Assembly (NCBI RefSeq): GCF_000518645.1
Contig: NZ_KI912468.1
Span: 52,533-105,860 of the forward strand
DNA from: Curvibacter gracilis ATCC BAA-807
Lineage (GTDB): Bacteria > Pseudomonadota > Gammaproteobacteria > Burkholderiales > Burkholderiaceae_C
Direction: 5' to 3'
Length of the DNA: 53,328 nt
In this document: positions 18,744-27,996 of the stretch, in pieces
Numbering within the stretch: position 1 is the first letter of the stretch
Layout of the letters: each line of letters starts with the position of its first letter
The notes under the pieces: generated by a model
The model's database searches: none
What the model saw: only the letters and a program-made list of their open reading frames with translations
Told to the model about the DNA's origin: nothing
Program-made: the position numbers and the translations under genes

Positions 18744-19708
18744 GAGGGACTCCTTGCCTGTCGTTGAAGAAAGCGCCCACAGGCCAGTCGGTACTCCTGC
18801 TCGATCTGGTCCACCACCTCGGACAGGGGCTGGATGGATCGGATGCGGCCCACGCCCTGGCCTGCGGCCCAGACATCGCGCCACTGGCGGGTGCCGCTGT
18901 CGTGGCTGTCGTAGTGGCGCTCGGGCGCCGGCGGCAGCCGGTACGGGTCCAGGCCATGGGCGCGCAAGGAGGGCTTGAGCCAGCTGGCCGGTGTGCCGGT
19001 GATCGCGTCGCTGACGATGAGGTCGTCCATCTGGGCCTCGACCAGCATCTGTTTGTAGGCTGGCACCGCCAGGCTTTCCTGGACCGCGATGAAACGGGTG
19101 CCCATGTACACCGCGTCGGCGCCGGCCGCCAAGGCGCCGGCCACGCCCCAGCCGTCGCTGATGGCGCCGCCCACCACCAGCAGGCCATCGAAGAACTCAC
19201 GCACCGCACTGACAAAGGCAAATGGGTTCAGAAAGCCGGTATGACCGCCGGCCCCGCCACAGATACAGGCCAGGCCATCGGCACCCGCCGCCACCGCCTT
19301 GCGGGCCAGCTTGAGGTTGACCACATCGGCCAGCACCCGGCCGCCATAGCGCTGGACCACGGCCATGGCCGGCGCCGGGCTGCCCAGGGCGGTGACCACC
19401 AGCGGTGGCTTGAAGCGGGCCACCAGTTCCAGGTCTTGCGCCAGCCGGGTGTTCGACGAATGGGTCACCAGGTTGGCGCACCACGGGCCCAGGGGATGCG
19501 GCCGCGGCTCGTCGCGCGCCTGCGCCAGCCCCTCGGTGATCTGCTGCATCCACTGGCCCAGTTGGGCAATCGGGCGGGCATTGGGGGTGGGGAAGGCCCC
19601 CACCACCCCGCTGCGGCAGGCCGCCAGCACCATCTCAGGGCCGGACACCAGGAACATCGGGGCCACCACCACGGGCAGACGCGACTCAGAAGGCCATGGT
19701 GTCATCAA
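18740..19708 (-). CDS. Nitronate monooxygenase-family flavoprotein
   Basis: A 322-residue FMN-dependent TIM-barrel protein of the nitronate monooxygenase / 2-nitropropane dioxygenase family. Seen: VVAPMFLVSGPEMVLAACRSGVVGAFPTPNAR at the N-terminus, CICGGAGGHTG with the usual His position, and VVGGAISDGWGVAGALAAGADAVYMGTRF for phosphate binding of FMN. Relatives are often found in catabolic acyl-CoA operons, where they may act as enoyl reductases or oxidases rather than on nitronates. It overlaps the thiolase by 4 bp (ATGA) and the upstream hydrolase stop by 4 bp. Confidence 0.87.
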   Translation of the reverse strand: MMTPWPSESRLPVVVAPMFLVSGPEMVLAACRSGVVGAFPTPNARPIAQLGQWMQQITEGLAQARDEPRPHPLGPWCANLVTHSSNTRLAQDLELVARFKPPLVVTALGSPAPAMAVVQRYGGRVLADVVNLKLARKAVAAGADGLACICGGAGGHTGFLNPFAFVSAVREFFDGLLVVGGAISDGWGVAGALAAGADAVYMGTRFIAVQESLAVPAYKQMLVEAQMDDLIVSDAITGTPASWLKPSLRAHGLDPYRLPPAPERHYDSHDSGTRQWRDVWAAGQGVGRIRSIQPLSEVVDQIEQEYRLACGRFLQRQARSPS

Positions 19709-20466
19709 CGGGCCTCCATGCCGGCCGCCTGCGGGGCCGTGGCGGGATGGACCTGCCGAACCCGCAGCAGCAAAGCCTGCACGGCAGATGCCACACCCTC
19801 AGGTGCCTCGTACGGACTCAGGTGCCCTGTCCCAGGCAGCCAACACAACTCGGCACCCGGGATCAAGGCGGCCAGCTCACGCGACAGGTCGGGGGGCGTC
19901 ACCAGGTCGGCATCGCCACACACCACCTGTACCGGCATCTGCAGCCCACGCAGAAAGCCTCGGGCATCAGGGCGTCGCATCAGCAGACGGTGCTGTCGCG
20001 CCGCAGCCTCGGGACCGATGGCACGCAACTGCTCGCGTGCGCGCGCCATCCAGGCATCCTGCTCATGGAAGCGCGGGTGGCTGGCGTAGCGGCTGAGCCC
20101 GGCCACCACCTTGTCGAAGTCACGCGCGATGGCGGCCACCGCCTTCTCGCGGGCCAGCAGCAGCTCGGGTGTGTCCGCCTGGGCGGAGGCCCCCAGCAGC
20201 ACCAGACCGGACACCCGCCCCGGGCACTGCTGCAGCATCTCGTAGGCAACCCAGGCCCCCATCGAGTAACCGCAGACCACCAGGGGCTGATCGGGGTGCA
20301 GGTCGTGCAGCTGCGACCAGGCGTCCGCTGCCATCTGGGCCAGCCCCGATTGGCTGGCCACTTCGGCAAGACGGACGTCCAGATCAGGAGGCAGCCAGGG
20401 CAGGACATCGGTCCAGATGTCGGGCGTGTTCAACATGCCGGGGATGAGCAGGAGCACAGGTTTCAC
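19705..20466 (-). CDS. Alpha/beta hydrolase
   Basis: A ~253-residue serine hydrolase: KPVLLLIPGMLNTPDIW at the N-terminus (oxyanion strand), nucleophile elbow CGYSMGAWVAYEML, acid VVCGDADLVTPPDL and base GTGHLSPYEAPEG. The start is unclear: no ATG precedes the first strand, so GTG at 20466 is chosen, with TTG at 20478 as an alternative. A much longer reading to 20718 overlaps the ligase gene and is not credible. It lies 44 bp after the ligase and overlaps the flavoprotein start by 4 bp. In this operon it may hydrolyse an ester, a CoA thioester or a ring-cleavage product. Confidence 0.82.
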   Translation of the reverse strand: MKPVLLLIPGMLNTPDIWTDVLPWLPPDLDVRLAEVASQSGLAQMAADAWSQLHDLHPDQPLVVCGYSMGAWVAYEMLQQCPGRVSGLVLLGASAQADTPELLLAREKAVAAIARDFDKVVAGLSRYASHPRFHEQDAWMARAREQLRAIGPEAAARQHRLLMRRPDARGFLRGLQMPVQVVCGDADLVTPPDLSRELAALIPGAELCWLPGTGHLSPYEAPEGVASAVQALLLRVRQVHPATAPQAAGMEAR

Positions 20467-20510
20467 AGCAGCTTTCAAAACAGGGTGGGCATGGGGCCGG
20501 TTGAGGGCAA

Positions 20511-22205
20511 TCAGGCGGCAAAGCGCAGACGCAGCTCGCGCTTGAGCAGCTTGCCCACCGGGTTGCGGGGCAGCTCGGGCAGCACCATCAGGTGTTCGGG
20601 CAGCTTGTAGACGGCGATGCGTTGGGTGCGCAGGTAATCGGTGATCACCTCCAGGGTCAGCACATGCCCGAGCACCGGGGCCACGCAGGCACAGACCCGC
20701 TCGCCCAGGGTTTCGCACGGAACGCCGATGACGGCCACCTCCTTGATGCCGGGGCAGGCCTGCAGCAGGCCCTCGATCTCTTCAGAAGAGATGTTGACCC
20801 CGCCACGGATCACCAGGTCTTTGCAGCGGCCGACGTAGCGATAGAACTGCCCCTGGTCGCCGGCGATCTCGAACAGGTCGCCCGACTTGTAATAGCCCAG
20901 CGCATCGAAGGCCTTGGCCGTCAGTGCGGGGGCATTGAAGTAGCCGCTGAACACCGTGGGCCCGTCGAAGCGCAATTCACCGGCTTGGCCGGGTTCGGTG
21001 ATGTCACGCTCGGTGTCCAGGTCGACCAGGCGGGTCTGCACCCCACGACGCGCAGCCGCCGCACGGGGGAAATACTGGGCCCGCTGCCGCGGGTCAGGCA
21101 TGTCGAGCGCACCACCGCCCAACGAGGCCCCCTCGTTCGATCCGAAGTAGTTGACGATCTGAACGCCGTAGCGCTCGGCAAAGCTGCTGACCATCCACTC
21201 CGACAAAGGGGCCGAACCAGATCCGATGCGCCGCAGGCGCTTGAAATCGATTCCGTTCAGCAGTTGCTCGTTCTGCAACAGCATGTTGAGCACGGCCGGC
21301 GGGGCCACGGTGTAGTCGATGGCCTCGTCGCGGATCTGCTGCAGAAACACCTCCAGGTTGAAGGGGTGGTGCTGCACCAGGGTGGCGCCGAGCCGCAGCG
21401 CGGTGCAGAACGCCGTGGCGATGCCCGCCATGTTGATCATGGGAAAGGGGTTGAGGATGCGGATGTGGGGCCGCAACTCGGCCACCTCGATCACCCCCGG
21501 CAAAAGGCCCAACCACTCGTTGTGGCTGCGTGGCACGGCCTTGGGTGCGGCCTCGGTGCCCGAGGTCCAGCAGAGGCTGAACACATCATCGGCGGTCACG
21601 CCCGCCTCGGTGACGCGCTGCTCGACCCGCGCCAGATCACCGGCGGAGAACGGCACCGCCAGGGCTTGCCCGATGTCTCGGACGCCCGACGGGAGGTCCA
21701 CCCCCCAGGCCAGCAGACGGGTGCCCGGATGCGCCTGCCGCAGCCACGCGTCAAAGAATGCGGCAGCCCGATGGGCGCTGCCCCCCCGCCCGATGCGCGA
21801 GCAGGTCACCACGCTGCGAGCGCCGCTGGTGCGCATGATCTGCGACAGCTCATGCTCGCGGTACTGCACCGGCACCGGGGTCACGATGATCCCCAGCCGG
21901 GCGCAGGCCAGGTAGACCACGTGCTGCTCGACGCAGTTGGGCAACTGCACCAGCACCACGTCGTCGCGCTGCAAGCCCTCATCGATGAGCAAGCGGCAGA
22001 AGGTATCCACCTCCAGGCCCAGTTGAACCCAGGTGAGGCGCCTCGGGGCGCCGTCCATGAAATCGGTGCGGTTGAAGGCATCGACAGCCGCCTCGGCGTC
22101 GGGGCGCTCACGGCGCTGGATTTCAAACAGGTCCCAGAGGGTCTGCTGCCCCCACCAGCCCTGCGCCTTGTACTTCGCTGCCTTGTCGGGTGTGACCAGG
22201 ATCAT
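20511..22205 (-). CDS. AMP-forming acyl-CoA/aryl-CoA ligase
   Basis: A 564-residue adenylate-forming enzyme. The phosphate loop is CWTSGTEAAPKAVPRSHN (the usual G-rich form is slightly altered), followed by NYFGSNEG (A5 motif), YYKSGDLFEI, GRCKDLVIRGGVNISSEEIE (A8 hinge) and PRNPVGKLLKRELR with the catalytic Lys. It activates a carboxylic acid with ATP and CoA. Arrangement downstream of an aldehyde dehydrogenase and an oxygenase suggests it activates the acid those enzymes produce. The start (22205) has AGGAG 5 nt upstream; a longer reading from 22235 does not. It resembles the dihydroxybenzoate/aryl-acid ligase branch. Confidence 0.88.
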   Translation of the reverse strand: MILVTPDKAAKYKAQGWWGQQTLWDLFEIQRRERPDAEAAVDAFNRTDFMDGAPRRLTWVQLGLEVDTFCRLLIDEGLQRDDVVLVQLPNCVEQHVVYLACARLGIIVTPVPVQYREHELSQIMRTSGARSVVTCSRIGRGGSAHRAAAFFDAWLRQAHPGTRLLAWGVDLPSGVRDIGQALAVPFSAGDLARVEQRVTEAGVTADDVFSLCWTSGTEAAPKAVPRSHNEWLGLLPGVIEVAELRPHIRILNPFPMINMAGIATAFCTALRLGATLVQHHPFNLEVFLQQIRDEAIDYTVAPPAVLNMLLQNEQLLNGIDFKRLRRIGSGSAPLSEWMVSSFAERYGVQIVNYFGSNEGASLGGGALDMPDPRQRAQYFPRAAAARRGVQTRLVDLDTERDITEPGQAGELRFDGPTVFSGYFNAPALTAKAFDALGYYKSGDLFEIAGDQGQFYRYVGRCKDLVIRGGVNISSEEIEGLLQACPGIKEVAVIGVPCETLGERVCACVAPVLGHVLTLEVITDYLRTQRIAVYKLPEHLMVLPELPRNPVGKLLKRELRLRFAA

Positions 22206-22231
22206 GTCTACTCCTGTTGAGTGAGGGGTGC

Positions 22232-23677
22232 TCAATAGCCGCGGCGCAAGCGCGCCGCACTGACCCAGGTGCCATGGAAGCCATGGGGCACGCGGTGCGG
22301 CAGGCGGATGCGGGCCACCGGGCCACGGCTGATGTCGCGCGCATCAAAGACCGTCACGAAGGAGGCCCGGCGCTCGTCGTCCCACATGAAGCCGACCAGG
22401 TAGCCGTCGTCCTCGGCTTGCGGGTTGTCTGCGGGTGCGAAAGGCGCCTCGCTGAACCAGCGGCCCGTGCCTTCGTGGTAGGTGGTGCACACGTTGCGCT
22501 CCAGGTCGTAGCGCACCAGGCCGGCAAAGCGGGGCTCCTCGGGGCGCCGCTGGCGGGCCATGAGCACGTTCCAGGAGTAGCGCGTCTTCAAGCCCTGCAT
22601 CGCGGAATTGATGACCGCAAACTCCTGGTTGATGATGTCGTCGATGATGCGTTCGCGGGTCTGCCCGGTGCGCAGGTTGAAGCGCCACTCATAGAACATG
22701 AAGTCGTTCTCCAGGTGCGCCAGCATCTTGGGAAAGCCCGCCACGTCGGTCTCGCCCCGGGCGTCGCGGGGCAGACGGAAGGGCGTGCCCGTCATCACGA
22801 TCTCGGTGCCGCCCTGGCCGTCAGGCTCCTCCCAGGCGTTGGAGACGTGGTACATGTAGGTCGGGCTGGCCTCGAACCAGCGGATCTGCTCGGGTGTGCC
22901 ATGCCGGGGCACCACGGCAAAGCGCGAGGGCAGGTCGTGATAGAACTTCAGCTTGTGCCGGCCTGCGGCAAAGGCATCCATGTCGTAGAACAGCGGGAAG
23001 TCGTGCAGGATGGTGTAGTTCGGGGTGATGGCCATGTCGTGCGGCAGACGGGGGCCAGGCAACTCGACGGGCATGAAAGTGGTCAGTTTGTGATGCCTGT
23101 CCATCACCCCGTAGTGCATGTAGGGCGCCTCTTTGCCGTAGGCAAAGAACAGAAACTCGCCCGTGCTCTCGTCCACCTTGGAGTGAGCGGAGATCGGCAG
23201 CCCCTGAAGGCGCGGATCGAACTCCAGGCGCCCCTCGGTGGACAGGTCGGCGGGGTTGACCTGGTACACCGCCCCACCCAGGTACCACATCGAGATCAGC
23301 TTGCCGGCATAGAACTTCACATCGGTGTTCGAGGTGTTCTTCATCGGCATGTCGGGCCGGCTCTTGCGCGGCGGGTCCTTGATGCCCTGCCACAGGGCCT
23401 GGCCGGCTGCCAGCTCTTCCTTGAGGCCATCGGTCTGCACCCAGCGGTTCATGTAATGGGCCTTGCCCCCCTCGAAGCGCACCGCGTGCAGCATGCCGTC
23501 GCCATCGAACCAGTGGTAGCGGCCCGCAGCCTCGAAGCGGCGGTTGGGCCCGTTGCGCACGTGCATGCCCGACAGATCCTTGGGGATCTCGCCTTCGATG
23601 TCGGTCAGCTCCACCGAGTGCTCCTGGTCGATGGGGGCAAAGCCGCCCTGGAGGACGGGGATGTCATTCATGTTCAT
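22232..23677 (-). CDS. Carotenoid-oxygenase family dioxygenase, lignostilbene/isoeugenol-oxygenase type
   Basis: A 481-residue non-haem iron enzyme of the carotenoid cleavage oxygenase family, which splits a C=C bond with O2 to give carbonyls. The family's four iron histidines are in place: ISAHSKVD (~166), LPHDMAI (~215), YHVSNAWEE (~285) and GFHGTWV near the C-terminus. The N-terminal GEIPKDLSGMHVRNGPNRRF and FDGDGMLHAVRF are typical. Length fits bacterial lignostilbene or isoeugenol oxygenases, although a carotenoid or apocarotenoid substrate cannot be excluded. The ATG at 23677 has AAGGAG upstream. Products (aldehydes) would suit the PaaN-like dehydrogenase encoded in the same operon. Confidence 0.88.
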   Translation of the reverse strand: MNMNDIPVLQGGFAPIDQEHSVELTDIEGEIPKDLSGMHVRNGPNRRFEAAGRYHWFDGDGMLHAVRFEGGKAHYMNRWVQTDGLKEELAAGQALWQGIKDPPRKSRPDMPMKNTSNTDVKFYAGKLISMWYLGGAVYQVNPADLSTEGRLEFDPRLQGLPISAHSKVDESTGEFLFFAYGKEAPYMHYGVMDRHHKLTTFMPVELPGPRLPHDMAITPNYTILHDFPLFYDMDAFAAGRHKLKFYHDLPSRFAVVPRHGTPEQIRWFEASPTYMYHVSNAWEEPDGQGGTEIVMTGTPFRLPRDARGETDVAGFPKMLAHLENDFMFYEWRFNLRTGQTRERIIDDIINQEFAVINSAMQGLKTRYSWNVLMARQRRPEEPRFAGLVRYDLERNVCTTYHEGTGRWFSEAPFAPADNPQAEDDGYLVGFMWDDERRASFVTVFDARDISRGPVARIRLPHRVPHGFHGTWVSAARLRRGY

Positions 23678-23744
23678 GGGTGCTCCTTGGCTCGTTGAAA
23701 ATGGGTGATGGGAGTGATGGGGGTGATGACGGGAGAGGCCTTGC

Positions 23745-24884
23745 TCAGAAGGTGTGCTTGATGCCCGCATAGATCGATTGCGTGCGGAAGCCCTCCGCAC
23801 CAGGGGGCAAGGGCAGGTTGTTGGTCGGGTACCAGAAGTCGTAGGCGGCATGGGCCTGGTTGCTGACGGTGGAATAGCTCAGGGCCAGGGCGCTGCGCTT
23901 GGACAGCGCGTATTCGTAGCCCACGGAGAACATGCGGGCACCGGAGGCGGCGCGCGGCCGTCCGTCCGCCACGACGGGGCGGGCCTCGCCATAGGTGAGG
24001 TGCCAAAGATGGGGCCCCTCGCGGTAGATGAACGGCAGGGCCCAGGCATCGCGGCGCAGCGAGTGTTCGGGGATGGCGGGGCCGGCCACGCGGTTGCGGT
24101 CCCACAGCCAGGCGAGCTTGATCCCGTTGTCAAACGCGTACGCCACGCCGAACCGGTTGGCATGCTGATCGTGGGTCAGGTCTCGGCGCTCCCCCTCGCC
24201 GCTCTGCCGGGCCCGGTACAGCGTGTTCCAGTACAACACCAGCCGGCCATCGTTGTAGGTGGGGTTGAAGTTGAGGGTGTGCTTGCCCGCCTGTTGCGGA
24301 CTCTGCTCGTCGAAGCCGTAGGTGGCACTGAAGCCCGTGTGCGCCCAGCGTGGCGAGTCGTAACGCAGCAGGTTCGACAGAATGCCCCCCGCAAAGTAAG
24401 ACAGGCTGCGACCGATCGAGCCCAACAGGTTCAGGGTGCCGCTGGCATAGGGGCCGGCATCGTAGATGGCGTTGTGGCTCAGGCCCGCATCGGCAGAATG
24501 GTAGGTGGACCAACGCCCGACCAGCACCCGGCCCCACTGCGGGTTCTTGAAGCCCACCGCCTGAGTGCGCGGAGGTGACAGCGCCGAGCCCATCTCGCCG
24601 GTGTTGACGAGCAGGCCATGCTCCAGGTGAAAGAAGACGCGGGTCTGTCCGTCCAAGGCCTCTTCGCCGCGCACGTAGAACCAGGAGGCGTTGTCGCTCA
24701 TGATGGTGTTGCGTCCGTTGACGGGCGCCGAGATCGCATCGGTGTGGACACCGCTGTAATGCAAGTGCTGCACCCCCACCTTGATCTGCCCGCCCAAAGC
24801 CAGGCCCGGCCCATCCGTCTGCGCCTGGGCCACGGCACACAGGGCCCACCCGCCCAGCGAGCCCAGCGCGGCGAAGCGCTTCAT
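23745..24884 (-). CDS. Outer-membrane porin
   Basis: A 379-residue porin of the Gram-negative (Neisseria/Burkholderiales) type. It has a signal peptide (MKRFAALGSLGGWALCAVAQA, cleavage near residue 21), a starting strand LALGGQIKVGVQHLHYSG, a repeated alternating-strand pattern, the segment AVGFKNPQWGRVLVGRWSTYHSADAG typical of the constriction loop region, and a C-terminal Phe (YAGIKHTF) needed for outer-membrane assembly. It overlaps the PaaN-like gene by 4 bp and is followed by the oxygenase. As part of the operon it probably lets the substrate cross the outer membrane. Confidence 0.9.
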   Translation of the reverse strand: MKRFAALGSLGGWALCAVAQAQTDGPGLALGGQIKVGVQHLHYSGVHTDAISAPVNGRNTIMSDNASWFYVRGEEALDGQTRVFFHLEHGLLVNTGEMGSALSPPRTQAVGFKNPQWGRVLVGRWSTYHSADAGLSHNAIYDAGPYASGTLNLLGSIGRSLSYFAGGILSNLLRYDSPRWAHTGFSATYGFDEQSPQQAGKHTLNFNPTYNDGRLVLYWNTLYRARQSGEGERRDLTHDQHANRFGVAYAFDNGIKLAWLWDRNRVAGPAIPEHSLRRDAWALPFIYREGPHLWHLTYGEARPVVADGRPRAASGARMFSVGYEYALSKRSALALSYSTVSNQAHAAYDFWYPTNNLPLPPGAEGFRTQSIYAGIKHTF

Positions 24885-26665
24885 GCCGCGCCTCCCGGCG
24901 GCCGCTGCGTTGGCATCGGGCGCCGCACCTGGGCAATGCGAAAGCGCGCGCTCACAAAGGCCAGATCGGTCAGGCAGGCGTTGCCGGCCGGGTTGAGCCC
25001 GGTCACGTGGTAATCGCTGTAGGCCGCCGCGAAATTGAGAGGCATCGGGCCGGTGAGGTTGATCGTGAGCTGGGCGCCGGCCATCGCATAGGCCTCTTCA
25101 GCCTGGGCGATGAAGCCCGGGTCTTGCGCATAGACAAAGGCGGTGAGGCCGCCCAACTCGGTGACATCGGCGCAGGCCTGCTGCAGGGCCGCCTCGGCGC
25201 TCTCACATTCGATGAGAAAGGCCACGGGCCCGAAGCGCTCCTCGCCATACAGGTCTCGCTCGCTGCGCTTGAGCTGGATGAGCAGCGGTGAAGCCGTGCG
25301 CGCCTGGGGGTAGTCAGGGTGGACGTAGGGCGTGGCCTGCCGCAGCACCTGGCCGCGGCGCGCACCCTCGCGGCTCAGCGCCTCCAGCAGGGCCAGGGTC
25401 TGCGGCGACTGCAGGGTGGCCAGCATCATGGCGGCGCGGCGCGGATCGCCAGCAATCTGATCGATGAAATGCACCAGGCGCTCACCGACTTGCTGCACCG
25501 ACACCCGCCCCTGGGGGGTGAGCACGCCGTCACGCGGCAGGTAGATGTTCTGCGGGCTGGTGCACATCTGAGCGCTGAACAGGCACAGGCTGGTGGCCAG
25601 GCTGCGCAATGCCGCATCCAGGTCATCGGCCTCGGCCAGCACCACGGTGTTGCAGCCCGAGGTTTCGGTGAACACCAGGGCCGGCCCGGCGTTGCGCTCC
25701 ACCCACTGCCCGAAGCGGGCACTGCCGGTGAAGTCGACGATGGCCGTGGCCGGGTGCTGCACCAGGCGCTGGCCCTGGGGCTCGGCCACGCTGTCCAGGC
25801 ACAGCGTGACCAGATCGGGGTCGAAGCCGGCCGCCTGCAGCACCTGCCGGAACACGCGCACCGAGATCGCCATCGGCAGCACGCAGGCCGGATGTGGCTT
25901 GACGATCACCGCATTGCCGGTGGCCAGGCTGGCCATCATCGAGGGCCAGGCGTTCCAGGTGGGGAAGGTGGCGCAGGCAAAGCACACGGCCACGCCCCGG
26001 GGTACCTTGCGGTAGGTTTTTTCAAGGCAGATTTCAGCCGTGCCGAACGGGCGTGCCCAGCGGGCCTGGGAGGGCACGTTCTGCAAGGCCTGGTGCGCAT
26101 GGACCAGGGCTTCGATGGCCCGGTCCAGGGCATTCACGCCCGAGCCGGTGAAGGCCATGTTGAAGCTCTGCCCGGCGGTGTGCATCACGGCAAACGCCAA
26201 CTCGAAGAGGTGCCGGCGGTACAGCACATCGACCACCTCCATCAACACGCCAATGCGGGTGTTGACCTCGGCACGGGCCCAATCCGGCATGGCCGCCCTG
26301 GCAGCGGTGAACAGGGCATCGGCGTCGGCTTGCGGGTAGACGATGCCGAGGGGCTGGCCGGTGTAGGGCGAACTCTCCTCGCCCAGCCAGGCGCAGGTGC
26401 CGGGTTGGGCCAGTTCGAAGGGCTGGCCCAATTGGGCCTGGTGGGCCGCCCTTCCCGTGCGCCGGGCCTCGTCCGCCGATGGGTAGAGCTCGGGGTGGTC
26501 CACAAAGGCGCTCCAGTGACCTCGATCACGGCAAGCCGCTTGCGCCGCCTCGAAACGGGGCAGGTGCCGTGCATGCAGCTCTGCGCCACAGAGGGCCTCT
26601 GCGGCGGCCTGGTGGGCAGAGCGGGCTGCGGTCTGCGGCAGGTCGGAATGGGTGGTGGTCTTCAT
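24881..26665 (-). CDS. paaN: PaaN-like aldehyde dehydrogenase
   Basis: A 594-residue member of the aldehyde dehydrogenase superfamily, of the PaaN branch found in phenylacetate-type loci. Seen: CFACATFPTWNAWPSMMASL and NAVIVKPHPACVLP (cofactor region), DFTGSARFGQWVERN, the general-base region VFTETSGCNTVVL, and the cysteine segment LFSAQMCTSPQNIYLP. There is no second hydratase domain, unlike PaaZ. It is the first gene of the operon. The ATG at 26665 is the first in the family-like sequence; ribosome site GGGAAG is weak. It probably oxidises an aldehyde made by the carotenoid-oxygenase-type enzyme. Confidence 0.82.
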   Translation of the reverse strand: MKTTTHSDLPQTAARSAHQAAAEALCGAELHARHLPRFEAAQAACRDRGHWSAFVDHPELYPSADEARRTGRAAHQAQLGQPFELAQPGTCAWLGEESSPYTGQPLGIVYPQADADALFTAARAAMPDWARAEVNTRIGVLMEVVDVLYRRHLFELAFAVMHTAGQSFNMAFTGSGVNALDRAIEALVHAHQALQNVPSQARWARPFGTAEICLEKTYRKVPRGVAVCFACATFPTWNAWPSMMASLATGNAVIVKPHPACVLPMAISVRVFRQVLQAAGFDPDLVTLCLDSVAEPQGQRLVQHPATAIVDFTGSARFGQWVERNAGPALVFTETSGCNTVVLAEADDLDAALRSLATSLCLFSAQMCTSPQNIYLPRDGVLTPQGRVSVQQVGERLVHFIDQIAGDPRRAAMMLATLQSPQTLALLEALSREGARRGQVLRQATPYVHPDYPQARTASPLLIQLKRSERDLYGEERFGPVAFLIECESAEAALQQACADVTELGGLTAFVYAQDPGFIAQAEEAYAMAGAQLTINLTGPMPLNFAAAYSDYHVTGLNPAGNACLTDLAFVSARFRIAQVRRPMPTQRPPGGAA

Positions 26666-27089
26666 TCGGTTTGCTTCCCTGAATGAACCCACTTTAAAAA
26701 GCGCTCCAGCCCGGCCGGCCTGGGTTTCCCCGATCACGCTCGCAGCGAGCGGTCAATCGATCAGAGGTACTTGAAGATGCGTTGGAATCACGGCTCCATC
26801 GCCTCGATGGGCGCCCTGCTCTCAAGCACCGGGGCGCCGTCCTGGCATGGCGAGGTCGGCAGCAACACCCGCCGACGCGGGGTGTCCAAAGGCCTTCCGC
26901 AAAAAGGGGCAAGACCCTTTGAGCGCCCGCGGAGGCCCGTCATCCACCTCAGCCGCGGGCATCGGCGGGCCGCTCATCAGCGCAACACGGACGGGCGGCC
27001 TCGGAAAGCGCCCCAGGAAATGTTCACGGCGTACGGTCTGCGCCGCAAGACGTGCTGCCGCCGCGCCCCAACCCTGGAAAAGCGCCCGC
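26666..27089. other. 424-bp intergenic region upstream of the catabolic operon
   Basis: No credible gene was found between the PaaN-like gene and the next hydrolase, although both are on the minus strand. A 15-bp palindrome CGCTCGC-A-GCGAGCG lies at 26737-26751, flanked by TGATCG-type elements, ~72 bp before the PaaN-like ATG; it is a candidate operator. The rest (26760-27080) has short ORFs of arginine/proline-rich peptides only. Confidence 0.4.
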
Positions 27090-27968
27090 TCAATGGCTTT
27101 TCAGGTGCGGCAGCAAGGCTTCCAGCAGCAGGGCAGCTGCCCCCGGCGGCAGGTCGTGGCCCATGCCCTCGATGCCCACCAGCTGGGCGCCCCGGATGCG
27201 GCGGCGCGTGTCCTCACCACAGGCGTAGGGCACCAGCGGGTCTTGCTTGCCGTGCAGCACCAGCGTGGGCGTGCGGATGGTGCGCAGCTCTTCGGCCCGG
27301 CCGCTGTCGCACAGCACGGCCAACAACTGGCGCGAGGTGCCCACCGGGTGGAAGGCGCGCTGCAGGCCCAGCACAATGCGCTCGCGCATCTGCTCCAGGT
27401 CGGCCGGAAAGGCCGGGCTGCCGATCAGCCGGTACAGCTTGACGAAATGCTCCAGCGCCTGGGCCGGGTCGGCAGGGGCTGGGGTCACCAGGGCGCCCAG
27501 CACCTCAGGCGCGGCCTGGGGCAGGCCGGCGGCGCCGCTGCTGCTCATGATGCTGGTGAGGCTGAGCACGCGCTGCGGGGCGGCCAAGGCCACGCGCTGC
27601 GCAATCATGCCGCCCATGCTGACACCCACCACATGGGCCTTGCGCACGCCCAGCGCGTCAAGCACGCCCAGGGCGTCGAGCGCCATGTCGTGCACGGTGT
27701 AGGGCGGCTTGACCGGCAGGCCCAGCGGCAGGCGCGCCAGGGCCCAGGGCAGGTTGGGCGGGCCCAGCTCGTCGAAATACTGCGACAGGCCCACGTCGCG
27801 GTTGTCAAAGCGGATGACGCGGTAGCCGGCGTCGAGCAGGGGTTGCACAAAGTACGGGGGCCAGGCGATCAGTTGCATGCCCAGGCCCATGATCAGCAAG
27901 ACGGCAGGGTCGTCGTGCGGGCCCTGGTCTTCCACTTCGATGTTGATGCCGTTGGCGGTGATGTTCAT
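27090..27968 (-). CDS. Alpha/beta hydrolase
   Basis: A 292-residue hydrolase: oxyanion strand PAVLLIMGLGMQLIAWP, nucleophile elbow VVGVSMGGMIAQRVAL, acid LHGKQDPLVPYACG, base GMGHDLPPG. The sequence FDNRDVGLSQYFDELGPPNLPWALARLPLGLPVKPPYTVHDMALDALGVLDALGV is that of a widespread proteobacterial esterase-like family. It lies 136 bp downstream of the YhgE/Pip gene on the same strand, with two hairpins in the gap, so it may have its own promoter. Substrate unknown. Confidence 0.88.
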   Translation of the reverse strand: MNITANGINIEVEDQGPHDDPAVLLIMGLGMQLIAWPPYFVQPLLDAGYRVIRFDNRDVGLSQYFDELGPPNLPWALARLPLGLPVKPPYTVHDMALDALGVLDALGVRKAHVVGVSMGGMIAQRVALAAPQRVLSLTSIMSSSGAAGLPQAAPEVLGALVTPAPADPAQALEHFVKLYRLIGSPAFPADLEQMRERIVLGLQRAFHPVGTSRQLLAVLCDSGRAEELRTIRTPTLVLHGKQDPLVPYACGEDTRRRIRGAQLVGIEGMGHDLPPGAAALLLEALLPHLKSH

Positions 27969-27996
27969 AGGGTGCCTTTCTCTGGGGGGAGGAACA

